Assembly (NCBI GenBank): GCA_015680905.1
Contig: CM027382.1
Coordinates: 20,805,501 to 20,869,500 of the forward strand
Length of the DNA: 64,000 bases
From: Coptis chinensis
Taxonomy: Eukaryota; Streptophyta; Magnoliopsida; Ranunculales; Ranunculaceae
Direction: 5' to 3'
Position numbers and translations under genes: made by a program. This document shows, in pieces, positions 44,929 to 56,275 of this stretch. Within the stretch, counting starts at the first letter, position 1. Every line of letters starts with the position of its first letter. The notes under the pieces are model-generated. The model was not told the DNA's origin, made no database searches, and saw only the letters and a list, made by a program, of their open reading frames with translations.

Positions 44929-46369
44929 TTAGGGTTTGAACCTGCTTGGCCAGGGAACACGCCTTTTGACTTTTATCCCGAAGAATAACAAACAAGAGAC
45001 CGGCTGGATAGAAGCTAGGATTTGATTTTGTTGATTCATGTATGTCGGGAAAGTTTCAGCCGTTTTATCGGCTGTGGATTGTACCAAAGGAGTAGCAGGA
45101 ACTAGTTCACGGTTATTATTCACGGGTTGATTTTGGTAGCCATATCCTTGATTAGCGGGAACAAGGTGGCGGTTGTTTTGGTACCCTATATTTGCGTTGT
45201 TGGGAAAATTACTTTGCTCTTGCTGGAATTGTGGAGGAATTCCTTGACGATAGGAATTGTAGTTCGCGGGTGGTCGTACAGGAACGTTGTTGCCACCTGG
45301 AGGAGCTTGTTGTTGGACAGGGGGTGCCCAAGCTAAATTCGGATGTTGTCGCCAAGGTGCATTAGGGATGTTGAAAGCACAAGCCTCTTCAAAAGGTTGG
45401 GGAGGACACTCGTATACCAAAGGACAATAAGAATCTGCGTGCTCAGGACTTAAGCAAAGAGGGCATGGGGAAGCGTTAGCAGCCATGACCTGTTTGGGTT
45501 TTTGTTCATTTACTTGTACCGAAAGAACATCGACCTTTTTGTTTAAGGACTCGATTAGAGTTTTTAATTCCGGATCGGGTTTGACCTCAAACATAGACGT
45601 AACTTTGGTAGGAGTGTCTTTAGAAGATCTAGAAGAATCAGTGTTTCCCCAATGGGTGCTTCGCGGAAGCCCTCGCTTCTCAAGAAAAGTGTATGCTTTA
45701 GTAAATTTTGTCCATAAAACAACCGCCGCTCATGATATCTAATATTTCCTTTTCGATGGTCGAGAGACCATTAAAGAATGAACGGACTAATACAGCGTGT
45801 CGAAGTTGATGATGGGGACATTCGAGAAGTAGATCAAGAATCTGCTCCACGCCCAAAAAGGATTCCCAGGGGTCTTTGGCGAAAGAATTGAATTTTTGAA
45901 GCATTTCTGTAGTTTTCTTTTGAGTATAAAACTTTATCATGAATTCTTGAACAAATTTGGCCCATGTGTCAATGGATTATACGCTTTGTCCGGGCGAGCC
46001 AAACCGAAGCTTTATCGGCTAAGGTGAAGGGAAACAACCTAAAAAGCAAGACTTGTTTGTTGGTAATGGTCGGATGGCGAAAGTGGTGACTATTTGTTGC
46101 ATCCGGCGAAGATGATTGTACGGTTTTTCATGGTCTAAACCATGGTAAACAGTAACAAACCGAAAATGTTTGGCGGAATACGAAAATCACCTACAATCGC
46201 GATCGAAGTTTAATGCAGAAGCGTGTCCTTCCCCGTAGGCAAGATAGAAATCCGAAAGGGGTTTTTCGACTGTGAGATTTTCTTCAGCCATAGTTAAAGG
46301 AGATAATGGCAACGGAGATGTTTGACGAGGTTGATTTACGAAGGAGGGACTATGTCTAGGAGATAACAT
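44929..46369 (-). pseudogene. Athila-like gag
   Basis: Three pieces: an N-terminal frame at 46369-46187 with LSPLTMAEENLTVEKPLSDF, a capsid piece at 45940-45698 (DPWESFLGVEQILDLLLECPHH, then FFNGLSTIEKEILDIMSGG), and a frame at 45594-44929. The last has a canonical zinc knuckle C44-x2-C47-x4-H52-x4-C57 followed by a P-N-Q-rich linker. Frameshifts separate the pieces. Expected function is particle assembly and RNA binding. Confidence 0.85.
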
Positions 46370-47634
46370 AAACAGTTGTTTCTTGCATTTTCGACGATGC
46401 TATGTAAATTCTAATTCCTTATGTTTACCGAATCGTAGTCTCATACAAATATAAATTTTAATTTAAGGCTCATAAGGAACGAATAATGACCGGAGGTTTA
46501 GAATTTAGGAAGGAGGGAGTTGAAGCACGCCTTCCCGAAATTGCTGCTAACTTCGAAAGCGAGGGGAAGCTAGGATAACGGTGAATATTCCAAAGAGCCG
46601 TCACCGAGGGAATTGAGGGAGGTTGTTCGTGCTAGCACGCTCCTTAATTAGGCAACCTCAATTTTTTCAAGTTTCTTAGGCAATCGATGGAATAGGATGA
46701 TGATTTATGATGGTGTATTATGCGGGGTGTTATTAAGATGATTTAGATGAAATTTTTAATTACTATGATTTTTTAATTTTTTTAATTTTTAATTTTTATT
46801 TTTTTACGTAATTAATGTATTATGGAGACGTGATTACGAAATATGCAATTAAAACAATAGATGCCAAAATAGAAACTAACTAACATATACTAGTTTACGC
46901 AGAAAGTCAACCCATGCAAATCTATATTACCTATCGTGCAACTATGTATAAGTTATACGTGAGCTAGGGGAATGTCGAGAATGAACTCATGCAATTGAAT
47001 ACCGTGTACGTGAATTGATGTAACATACACATACAAAAATATTCTAAGCAGATGGTTTGACGCTACGCATATATCAAAATATATTTAAATCATATTGTGT
47101 TAACGTGAATATGTAATGACGAACCACCTTTACATGCAAGGAGTCCTCATGCCAACATACAAATATACGAGGTAAAACAGGTTATAGCAAATAATATCCT
47201 CGACAAAGTTTGAGGAGTTTAAGAGTTTGAAACCTGGTGTCCCGCGATTCCTCGTATAGCGATCGACTAACTCCCGAGCTTACGCTTACTAGAAAAAAAA
47301 CAGACCGAGAGCCCAAAAGAGTAATTGAAAAGGAAAGTGGCATGTACCTGAAAACCGGAGTGTTGATACTCCGTGTTAGTCTCAGCGTGCTACTAATTCA
47401 GCCTCGTCCCGAGACTCTTTTGTCCGCTCAAGATTTCAAATTCCTACGGAGTACTTAGACTGCGCTAATGAAAAAAACAAAACTTGGTTCACGATATATT
47501 TGTTAGAAGAAAAATTAAGGTAAATTGTTCCGTAACTTCGTTAGTATTGTAAATGTAAATGAAAATTAAAAAGATGAGGAGGTAGGGGAGGGGTTTTATG
47601 GATGTATTCCAGGTTATTACGTTAAGTCCAGAGT
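46370..47634 (-). other. 5' leader of the Athila-like element
   Basis: AT-rich non-coding leader between primer site and gag. No reading frame of note. Confidence 0.55.
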
Positions 47635-47637
47635 CCT

Positions 47638-47655
47638 TCGGCAACGGCAAATACA
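47638..47655 (-). other. Degenerate primer binding site of the Athila-like element
   Basis: Minus strand next to the 5' LTR reads TGTATTTGCCGTTGCCG, which resembles the TTTGGCGCCGTTGCCG form with small deletions. The nested element has the better preserved version. Confidence 0.55.
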
Positions 47656-47657
47656 TT

Positions 47658-49334
47658 TGATAAAACACACATTTATACACGCTTTGGTTTTCGCCACTTA
47701 TTTTCTTAAGTCTGAGGTCCACAGTCCAAAGTCCAAAGTCCAAAGACCCAAGTCCAAAGTCCAAATTCCAACGTCCATATAGTCGTACGTTTTAGTCAAG
47801 TTACCTTACTCACGTGGGTTTGGTGGGATAGGTCGAGTAAGGGATCGTCCAAACCTTAGGGCTCGGATAGGTTCACAACTGGAATTACAACTTTAAGTGA
47901 GTAGGATTTTTAGGTTTTTTTAATTGGTTTAATAAATTTAACGGTAATGCAATTAATGTAAATTACTACGGTGATTTTTATGTTGGTAAACAAAAGTGGA
48001 GAAACAGGGAGAGAGTTAATCATGCTCATGCAAAAATCGTTTTTCAACAGTTTACTATTACATCACTAGATCTCTAATTCGTCTCGTGTTCGGAGACGAC
48101 GTCGAGTATTAATCCCTAGTGCATGCCCACATCTCTAGGTTGCATTTCACTAGCATAAGGAGTTTCAATAATATCTCATCTCTGGTATATTATTTCAGCT
48201 GCTGGCTCGATTTCACATCAGCTGGATGAATTGGAGAGTCGCCCGACACTGCAGAAGTCGCCAGTTTTAGGGTCGTCTGCGCGAGATCGCCCTGAGCATC
48301 GCCATCCAACTTTGTACGATCTCGATCATTTTGGGACCGGATATCAAATCTAAGCCTAATTCCTAAGTAGTGACTCTAGAATATTAAAGAGTCAATCCGG
48401 ATTTTTTCACGAGCAGCATAACCCTCCCCCTGAGGGGGAGGATTAGCTCATGGTCATAGAAGGAATAATAAAACTTGCTGTATACATTAAGTAAATAAAT
48501 ACAGGACAGGAATTAAACTAGAAAAGAAATGACTGTTATTAAGGGTAAAATAACTTACAATATTTAAGCTGCTGGAATGGAAATGGCAGAATGTAAGTAC
48601 TGAAAAAAATCTAACTAGGTGGAAGCTAAAGCATTAATATGCTGAAGGGGTAATAATGAAGGCGACCCCCTCATATATATAGGCTGGAGACTGAAGACGG
48701 TTTAATTTGATGTTGTTTGTTTGCTAATTGAGTTTTTCAAAACTTTGAGAATCAAAGTTTTGTTTTTTACCTATTTTGTTTTGTCTTTTTGTTGATTTAA
48801 GGTTTTGCTGAATTGGTACATGTTTTCTCTCTTGCCAGGTGGTACCAAATTGAAACCATCCTTTGCCACCTGCCTATGCTAACTCGTCATGCCTTCTGGG
48901 CCCGCATAGTGGGTCCACTTAATGTGTCCAGTGGCTGCGCCGATTTTGGCGTTTTTACGACTTTTTGTCCTTGCGTAGAGTTCGTTGCCCGGGTCGCTAT
49001 GGCAGCTTCACTAGCCAACGTCGGCATCTAGATTTATCCGATTTGAGCTTCGGAAGTTTGCTGCTTTTTATATGTGGACCCGTTCTGCACTGATTTTGTT
49101 CTTTTGGAAACTTCGGCTTTAGTCAGGCTTTGTTGGTCTTCACGGGGATCGAGTGGGAAACTTCAAATATTCTCGTATTCCCATACTTCGATGCATGTTT
49201 TATCACTATATTTATTTTAATTGCGGAATCCTGCAAAAGTACAAAAATATAATTATTACATGATTATTAAACACATAATCGACCAAAATGCTATGTCTCT
49301 TGGGGTTTAATATTACAGTTTTGGATGCTTATCA
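47658..49334 (-). repeat. 5' LTR of the Athila-like element
   Basis: 1677 bp with TGATAAAACACAC...GATGCTTATCA ends on the plus strand, followed by TATCC. It has a longer run of AGTCCAA-like units (47708-47765) than the partner and a single copy of the block duplicated there. Confidence 0.92.
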
Positions 49335-49339
49335 TATCC

Positions 49340-50121
49340 CAATATCATGTTTGAGTATCATAAATAAAAAAGGGTGTATGAAGTTCAACAACATGGAATA
49401 CATAAGAGTATGTAGTTTTATCTTCGGGTCAACATGTTATTCAACTAGATATTCACTAATGCAACAAGTGTGTTATTCAAGGGAATCGTGGTAATGGGCA
49501 TTGCTTTTCTTTGTATAGTTGCATTACTTACTTAAATTATTCACATTAAGAAGTTCATTTCACATGGTTTTTTAGATGGCAAGGGCCCAATCTAAATCAT
49601 CAGTGCCCAAGCTAAATCATTAGTCAGGTAAGTATGGGCTAAGTATGTGGCAGAACCGCAGAATTATGTTGTGTGTTCATTATACCAAGAGGGGCTTCGA
49701 TAGGGGTGGCTAATGATGTTGGTTTTGTTCCTTGAATTTCTAAACATGGTCATGGTCCAAAATATTAATAAAGTTATCTAGGATACTATACATCAACAAT
49801 TTTGGTGTGATCCTATAGTGGTGAGGTGGTTAATAGTTATTAATTTATTACTTAGTAACTTATTTAGAAAATACTTTCTTAGAAATCTTTATTACGAGAG
49901 TACCTATTCCTTAGAAACATTCCTTTTTCACGTAAGAATTGGAATAGTTTTCTTCCCACGTGATGAACCCTCAAATAGGTGGAAGAATCATGACCAACAA
50001 AATTTTGCAATCATCTCTTTGGTTTCTTTTTAAGGTGAGAATGTGAAATAGATAGTATGCTTTTCTTTTGGTTTAGCAATACCTTTAAATTAACAATCAA
50101 TGGTTGTTGATTAATAGGGAT
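49340..50121. other. Unassigned DNA between the Athila-like and Tat-like elements
   Basis: About 780 bp of AT-rich sequence without coding content. Together with the DNA left of 23243 it is the insertion locus of the Athila-like element. Confidence 0.5.
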
Positions 50122-50594
50122 TGTAGAGGTATAGATTTTATGTCTACGACCTGATGTTGAGTTTGATAAGGAGTGGCTGCACTCTTTCTTGGGACAAGAG
50201 TTACCTACGTATCAAGTTTCTTGAGTAAACTTGAATCAAGCCTTACGTAGTTCATCTCTCTCTACTTATAGATGTTTGAGATGACTTTCCTTATTTGCTC
50301 CAGGCCGTTGTCAAGTGTAGATCCATATTTTGTGCTATCTTGATGATTCGTCATTACTCCTGATGTTACAAAGTTAATGTCTCCTTAATTGGTGAGTTGA
50401 ATAAACTCCAGGATCGCGGTAGATCATTTGCTTCCATATATGGATATCTCTGATATTTGGGATGACCTGAGTCTAGGTCGTTGTTATGTCCTGATGGCTT
50501 GGTACGAGCTGGTGATGTATAAGTTGTGCAGATACGACTTGGAGTGTGGACACGTGTGATGTAGTGATATGTTTTAGAACGAAGGGTACTTACA
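50122..50594 (-). repeat. 3' LTR of the Tat-like element
   Basis: 473 bp, TGTAGAGGTATAG to GGTACTTACA, matching 61656-62125. On its right the minus-strand AAATAAAGGGGGCTG is the polypurine tract (50595-50610). Confidence 0.92.
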
Positions 50595-51624
50595 CAGCCC
50601 CCTTTATTTTATTTACTTTTTGGACAGCTGTGGTGTGAAAAGAAAAATAAAATAAAGCGTTCAACATGTGTCACACAGTTGGTTTTGTTTGAACAAGTTT
50701 GGAAAATGTGTGGGAACTGTTGGATCTAATCCATGGGCCCAAAATCGCGGCGGTTTGTAGGCGAGGTTATGACTGTATTTTGTGGGGAAGGCAAATCATT
50801 TTGGCTTTCTCGAGGTTTGTGCAGCTGAAGGGTTTTTGCATGTGAAGGTTTTTCATTTCTTCATTTTATCAACAAAGGAAGAAAAAGCAGAGCGAAAGAA
50901 AAAAACAAAAACCTTTCCAACCTTTCGTCTTCAAGTGCGTCTCTTTTGAACATCAAAATTTTGATCTTTTGTTTCTTTTGCTTTCGTAATGTCAATTACT
51001 AGTGATAATTTGAGTGGGGAAGTGGAGTTGGATCAGTGAAGAGAGAGAACTGTAAGTGATGGAGATGATGACATTAGGGCATGTAGTGGAGGTGAGGCGT
51101 CATCGTCCTCTTCACTGGAGATGATGACTGAGGAGGCGGTGTCTAGGTCGGTGTTTGATAACTTTGGGGACTTGAGAAGGGAGTTTGGGATTGATAGCCC
51201 CGATCTGATGATATACGACCTGAATGGTGAGAAGAACATTTTTGGTTCAGATTATGTGCCTCGAGATGGTCACCGTATGACCAACTGAAGGCGGGGTTGA
51301 GGTTGTCGTTCTCACATCTGACTTTGGACGTTCTGAACTTTTGTGGGAAAGCACCTTCGCAATTTGTCGGTAATAGTTGGAAGGTGTTGCATGTTTTGGA
51401 TCTGTTGAGACAGAAGGGTTACAATATTTGTTTGTCTGACGTGCTAGAGCACTTTACTGTGAAATTATCTTCTGCTATGAACTTTGATTTCCAAGTGATG
51501 AGGGGTAAATCACTGGTGATAGTTGGTGTGAGTAAGGAGGAGTGGTGGCGTAGGCCTCTATTGATTGTGGGGAGTTATTATCGTCTTGGATGTGAATTGG
51601 AGAATCATTGTGTGAGGATTGATG

Positions 51625-51759
51625 GTAGGTCATTATCTGTGTAAGTCGTTTTCATGTGTAGGTCATTTACTTGTGTAGGTCGTTTGCTTATGTAGGTTGT
51701 TTGTTTATGTAAGTCGTTTACTTGTGTAAGTTGTTTGTTTGCGTAGGTCGTTTGTTTTG
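51625..51759 (+). repeat. 17-bp tandem array with splice-donor-like units in intron 1
   Basis: Seven exact 17-bp units fill 51641-51759, each starting GTAAGT or GTAGGT and continuing C/T-G/A-TTT. A 16-bp relative (GTAGGTCATTATCTGT) is the last exon sequence at 51625-51640. The array therefore looks like repeated duplication of the exon-intron junction. Confidence 0.88.
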
Positions 51760-51934
51760 GTTATGAGTTGATATGAATATGTTCTAACATTTGTTTGTTT
51801 TGCAGAGGTCGTAATTCGTGGTCGTACTTCTACAGGGGCTATTGAAGAGTTTGTGAGGCTGAGTTGGGAAGAGAAATCGTCCTTGTTGGAGGAGGTTGCA
51901 CACTCTAAGGGGGATTTCCCCATCATTGGATAGA

Positions 51935-52537
51935 TGACACGTGTATGAGAAATAACCCAAGACTATAGATGTCCAGAATGAGACGAGGGCCATCGGATCA
52001 GTTTTGCGAATATGTGATCTCGTGTTTAGCACGAGTGTTTAGTAGGCATGTGCCAGGCATGTGACTGACCGTCTCTAAGCATAACAGTTCTCCAATTCAT
52101 TAGGAACTAATATGGACAGTTCCTAAAGAGAAGGAAACTGAAGAAGGCGATCTTTGATGAAAAGGAAGGAATCGTGATGGCATATCTTTAAGAGTTACCT
52201 TTTAGATATAATTTTCCCATGTACGATGGGATATTATGATCAAGAAGGAAACCTACCTTTAATAAGATATGGTCTAGATCCAGACTTCCATAAGGGGAGG
52301 ATTCCTAATATGAAGGTAGAGTCTAAAGATGGAAGGGAACTCACAAGCAGTGAGGATAGCCCTAACCCTAGGAAAAATAGGGTTTGATTCTCCTAAACAA
52401 ACAAGGAGATACGTAGGCAGCTGCCAGGCGGTTCAACCCTGAACTTTATATCATCTCATCCCTTCTCTTTCAAGAACAGGGCTCCTGAATCACAAGGCAC
52501 AGAGGAGAATCAGGGGATACTCATAAAATCCCCTACA
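51935..52537 (-). mobile_element. LTR-like insertion in the antisense ORF
   Basis: The coding sense of exon 2 stops near 51930 and resumes near 52545. On the minus strand the intervening 603 bp start TGTAGGGGATTTTATGAG, hold an ATATAAA box and end CATACACGTGTCA, so it may be a solo LTR. No clean target duplication is visible, so the borders are tentative. Confidence 0.45.
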
Positions 52538-53759
52538 CACACTACTTCAAGAGACGAGGTGATAAGAAGATCAACAGGAAGAAAGCTGAGCAGAAAAAGA
52601 GGGCTCAAAAGCTAGTACTTGATATCTCTGATTCTAGCTCTAATACTGAGATGGAGAGAGAGAGCCACAAGAGAGCACCTGTTTTTGGAGTAAGAGTTGC
52701 TGGAGGAGGCTCTGACAGCCATCTTGTGTCAAGACGAGCTGGGGAGGGAGGTGAGAGTGATAGGGGAGGCCGTGGTGGTGGGAGTTCTGGGGGAGTTGGT
52801 GATGCTCCCACTCCCTTTCGCATGCCTCAGCTGAAGAGGCGTTTTAAAGTGGTTGAGCCTGAGGGGCGAAGAGGACTCGAACTGAATCTGAAGAACGACT
52901 TGGTTTGGTGGAAGGTCGTACCTCATCAGGTCGGGCTCCTTTGAAGAAGATGAACCTGAAGGAGCTGGTTGTGGATGTTAGGGTGGCTGATGCTCGGGCA
53001 AGAAGAAGGCTAGTGAGACTGAGCCAGCTGCCCAGAAGTGCAAGGGGTCGGGGAGTGCGGCCCCAAGTGACAAGAGTGGTTATTCTGACATTCTGGATAG
53101 AACGGTCACCTACTACGACCCCGTGAGTGAGTTGACGAAGCTAGTGAAGAACAGGGATTGTAGCTTCAAGTCTTCACTAGTTGCAAATGGGCTGTTGGAG
53201 AGCATTGCCTTGGATAGAGATAGGCACCAGCTGGAGACTGGGAAGGATCTGGAGGCGAACTTGAAAGATATGGATCGCTCCATCTGCTTTGTAAGTGTCC
53301 TTCCGATCTGACTTTTGTTTTGTACTTTGAGTTGTTTGCTTTTTTGACTTATTTTGTTGGTTTGTCAGGTTCTGGCCATGTATAGGAAGCTGAGGGAGAT
53401 GGCAACTATCTCTGACCTATACAAGAAGGAGATGGAGGTTGTCAAGGAGGCCTATGACAAGCTACTGGCTGTGCAAGAGGTGGAACGGGCTGAAGTGGGG
53501 GTTGAGGGCTCAGGTTGGGGAGGTAGCTGGGTAGGTTGCCTTGTTGCAACCGTCTCTTGACGCTTTAAAGGTGGAGGTCGGGCATTGGGTTGTTGAGTGC
53601 AAAAATGCGCAGGCCATTGCTGAGCGAGCTCAGAATGAATACAACGACCTGGTTGACTTGGTAGAGAGTGGTGATGTCTACGTTATGGTGGATGATTATA
53701 TGGAGCTAGACCGTAAGTACAAAATCCTCAAAAGATCGATTGAAAGTGGTTGCAGGTGT

Positions 53760-55279
53760 TAGTAGACAATCTGATCTACCAGCCGACTTGGGTGCTGATA
53801 ATCGTAAAAATGATAGTTTTACTAATGAATAAAACGATGAAACTCTAAATGCAAGTAAAACTAAAAACTGAACTTATACTAGACTTATCAAAGATATTTG
53901 TTTTCTACTCTCGAATCTATTGAAGTAGAGTTGGAATAGAAGATTCGTTCCACTCCTAGTTCTTTAGCATTCAAGTTTCCTACGACTATCAATCCTACCA
54001 AAGTCAGTGAAAGAATTATGAATTATACTACAATGCAAATTTAACTAACAAGATATGAATAACTCAACTATGAAATGCTACAGAATACTAAAGTTTGAAT
54101 CTAGAATAAGAATTAGGGGGGAATTGAATCCACCTTGAATCTAACTTAAGAAACTAGCATAGATTGTTGTAATCCAATTCTTACGTTCTCACGGTAAGAA
54201 TTGGTCGTTCTAATCCCTAATTATATATGGCATTTCTACCAATTCATAACTAGCATGTGAGGAAGTCCACCCATTCTCATGGAGAATCAACTTCCTTCTA
54301 GAGTGGAATAGACTCTTACAACAACTCTACGCTACACAATCAAGTTTTCATCAAGGCTTCACCAAACCCCTCTAATGGAGGTTTAGTCTTGATTCATCAA
54401 ACTATCATTTTCAATTGAATTAAAACTAGACATCATATAAAGATTCTAACTTTACTAAATTCAACTAAACAATAATTGAAATATAAATTAACAACTAAGA
54501 ATTTACTGAATAACAAGGATTAGAATTAGATCTAAATAATATTAAATAAGAAAATCGAATTTAACAAGAACTAACTATTTTATTTATCTAATAAATGATA
54601 AACAATGATTCAAATACTTAATCTAAAACAAGGAATGAAACTAAAATATGAAATGGAAACTAATTAATTAACTAATTCAAAACTCAAAAACTAGATCTAG
54701 AACTAAGGTTTAATGGCTACTCTAATGGCTACCTTCTAACCTAAGCTAATTGATACTTAAGAGCTAAGTCTTGTGTGTGGAAATGGGGGAGACCAGATCC
54801 ACATTTTCGTGCAAGGGCTGAGGGTCCATGTTTTGGGCCGGAAAATCAAGCCCAAAGCCCAATTTCTTTAGTCTGCAGGGCCCTTTTCAGCTGGCTTCGA
54901 CTTCAACTGGCTTTTTGTCCACTTTTGCTCCTCTGATTGGGTTAAGATTTAGACCATTGAAAAGCTCTTTCCGAGCTGGTCGTTTTGACATAAGATACGC
55001 CCAATTCTGAGGCCTGACTCCAAAGATACGATCTTTAGAAGTTCTACTGACTTTTGTGTGCTGTTTCTGCCCGTCTTGGCCTTTAATCCCAAAACTTCTT
55101 AGCAACCAACCATTTGCTCCTTTATATCGCCAAAGTGGCACATTTCTGCACATAATTGAGTTCCATACCTGAAATACATAAAAACACGTAATTAGCATTA
55201 ACTTTTATTTATTACTCGCATAATTGGTCTAAAAACATTATTATTAAGGGGTTAAAATTACAGTTTTGGGCTCTTATCA
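53760..55279 (-). mobile_element. Solo LTR of an Athila-like family in the antisense ORF
   Basis: About 1520 bp flanked by GGTGT at 53755-53759 and 55280-55284. Read on the minus strand it begins TGATAAGAGCCCAAAACTGT, close to the starts of the two Athila-type LTRs in this window. The other terminus lacks the expected CA. It interrupts exon 3, whose tail resumes at 55285. No coding domain is inside. Most likely it arose by recombination between the LTRs of a full element. Confidence 0.82.
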
Positions 55280-55423
55280 GGTGTTGCTCCTGCTGCTCAA
55301 CCCACTGAAGATGCTACCATAGAAGTGTTGAATGCAAGTGGTGATCCGGCTAGTAGCTCTGTTGGTGAAGAGGGCTGCCAATTGGACTCCTTAAATGTGG
55401 AGAATCTTCCTTGCATCAATTGA

Positions 55424-55835
55424 TTGTTCTCTTCTTGTAATTTTGATGATGGATGAAGTTTTTGAACATTATTTTCTTTTTGTTGTTGATACTGATACTT
55501 TTATTTTTGATGGGGATGCTGAGGTTGTTTTCTCAGGATAACCTGGGAGCCTCTAGCATCTAACCAAATTTGTATGAAGTAAAAAATATTTAAATTACTT
55601 ACTTGCTTTTGAATGAGATTATCTTTTGATTTTGCATGAATGTGATTGCTTCCATTGATTTTTTATTTGTTGCTTGACGACATGTGCTGCATAGTAGTAG
55701 GCGTAACGACCTGTTGAACTTTGTTAGATTGTCCAATGCTTGTAGGTCATAAATGTCTGTGTACGACCTGATGGATGCGCGTAGTTGGCACCTAGGTTTC
55801 CTTGTGTCCTTAGGTGTGTGTATTGATTGAGTCGT
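55424..55835 (-). other. Spacer between the antisense ORF and tandem repeat
   Basis: The 3' flank of the antisense ORF. T-rich with no further frame; GACCTG/CAGGTC-like motifs recur here as in the LTR. Confidence 0.45.
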
Positions 55836-56157
55836 TCCTTTTGGGGGAACTTCTTATTAATTTTTGACTGATAATTAGCCTTTGAGTAGTAATTATAATT
55901 GAGCCAAACTTAACCCTTTCAAAGGCCTTAAGTTGACTTGGGGTCCTTTTGGGGGTCCCTGAGATTGTATTTGACTGATAATTGGCCTTTGCATGGCAAT
56001 TACAGTTGAATCATGTTTAACTCTAGCGTTGGTGTTAAGTTGATTTGTGGTCCTTTTGGTGGACTATGGATTGGATTTGATTAATAATTAACCACTGCGT
56101 GGTAATTATAGTTGAGTCGTGTTTAACCTTAGCATTGGTGTGCGACCTGATACTTTG
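55836..56157. repeat. Three-unit tandem repeat of 107-108 bp
   Basis: Units begin TCCTTTTGG at 55836, 55944 and 56051 and each contains a TTGA(C/T)T-AATAATT core followed by TAATTATAGTTGAGTC-like sequence. It separates the convergent 3' ends of the antisense ORF and integrase. Confidence 0.82.
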
Positions 56158-56275
56158 ATGTCCCAGATCGTGTAGCGAGTGCAAGATGCGTGGTACTCAT
56201 GTAATGCAAGGATAATATATATACGTGAAATATTGATGAAATTTTATTCAATTGATTGATACATCTAGATACAAC

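Larger units (their letters stand above)
23248..49334 (-). mobile_element. Athila-like Ty3/gypsy retrotransposon, host of a nested element
   Basis: Two long direct repeats with TGATAA...TTATCA ends flank a minus-strand gag-protease-RT-integrase region, and a perfect TATCC duplication lies at 23243-23247 and 49335-49339. RT wording (CFLDGYS, TTFTCPFGTFAYRRMPFGLCN), protease DLGAS and gag zinc knuckle fit the Athila lineage. The element spans 26.1 kb, of which about 9 kb is the nested insertion. RNase H is deleted, the integrase has lost its first catalytic Asp, and extra ORFs lie between integrase and 3' LTR. It is not functional. Confidence 0.93.
50989..55423 (+). pseudogene. Antisense accessory ORF of the Tat-like element (Transposase_28-like)
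   Basis: A plus-strand gene opposite gag-pol. Exon 1 (ATG 50989 to 51640) has a D-S-rich N-terminus and then KAGLRLSF, LDVLNFCGKAPSQF, SWKVLHVLDLL, typical of the putative gypsy-type transposon family Transposase_28. Intron 1 is 51641-51805. Exon 2 runs from 51806 to 53290 around an insertion and is basic and serine-rich. Intron 2 is 53291-53368. Exon 3 is a coiled coil (MYRKLREMATISDLYKK, NEYNDLVDLVESGD), split by a solo LTR, ending LPCIN at 55423. A TGA at 51037-51039 and frameshifts show it is dead. Function unknown. Confidence 0.8.

Noticed and set aside
51641..51759. CRISPR-like array
   Set aside because: The 17-bp units are directly adjacent without spacers, lie in a plant retroelement intron, and no cas-like gene exists.
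51930..52542. Confident solo LTR with target duplication
   Set aside because: Termini look LTR-like but no matching 5-bp flanks were found; kept only as a low-confidence insertion.
52651..52944. Glycine-arginine rich open frame as a stand-alone RNA-binding protein
   Set aside because: It is part of exon 2 of the Tat antisense ORF and not a separate gene.
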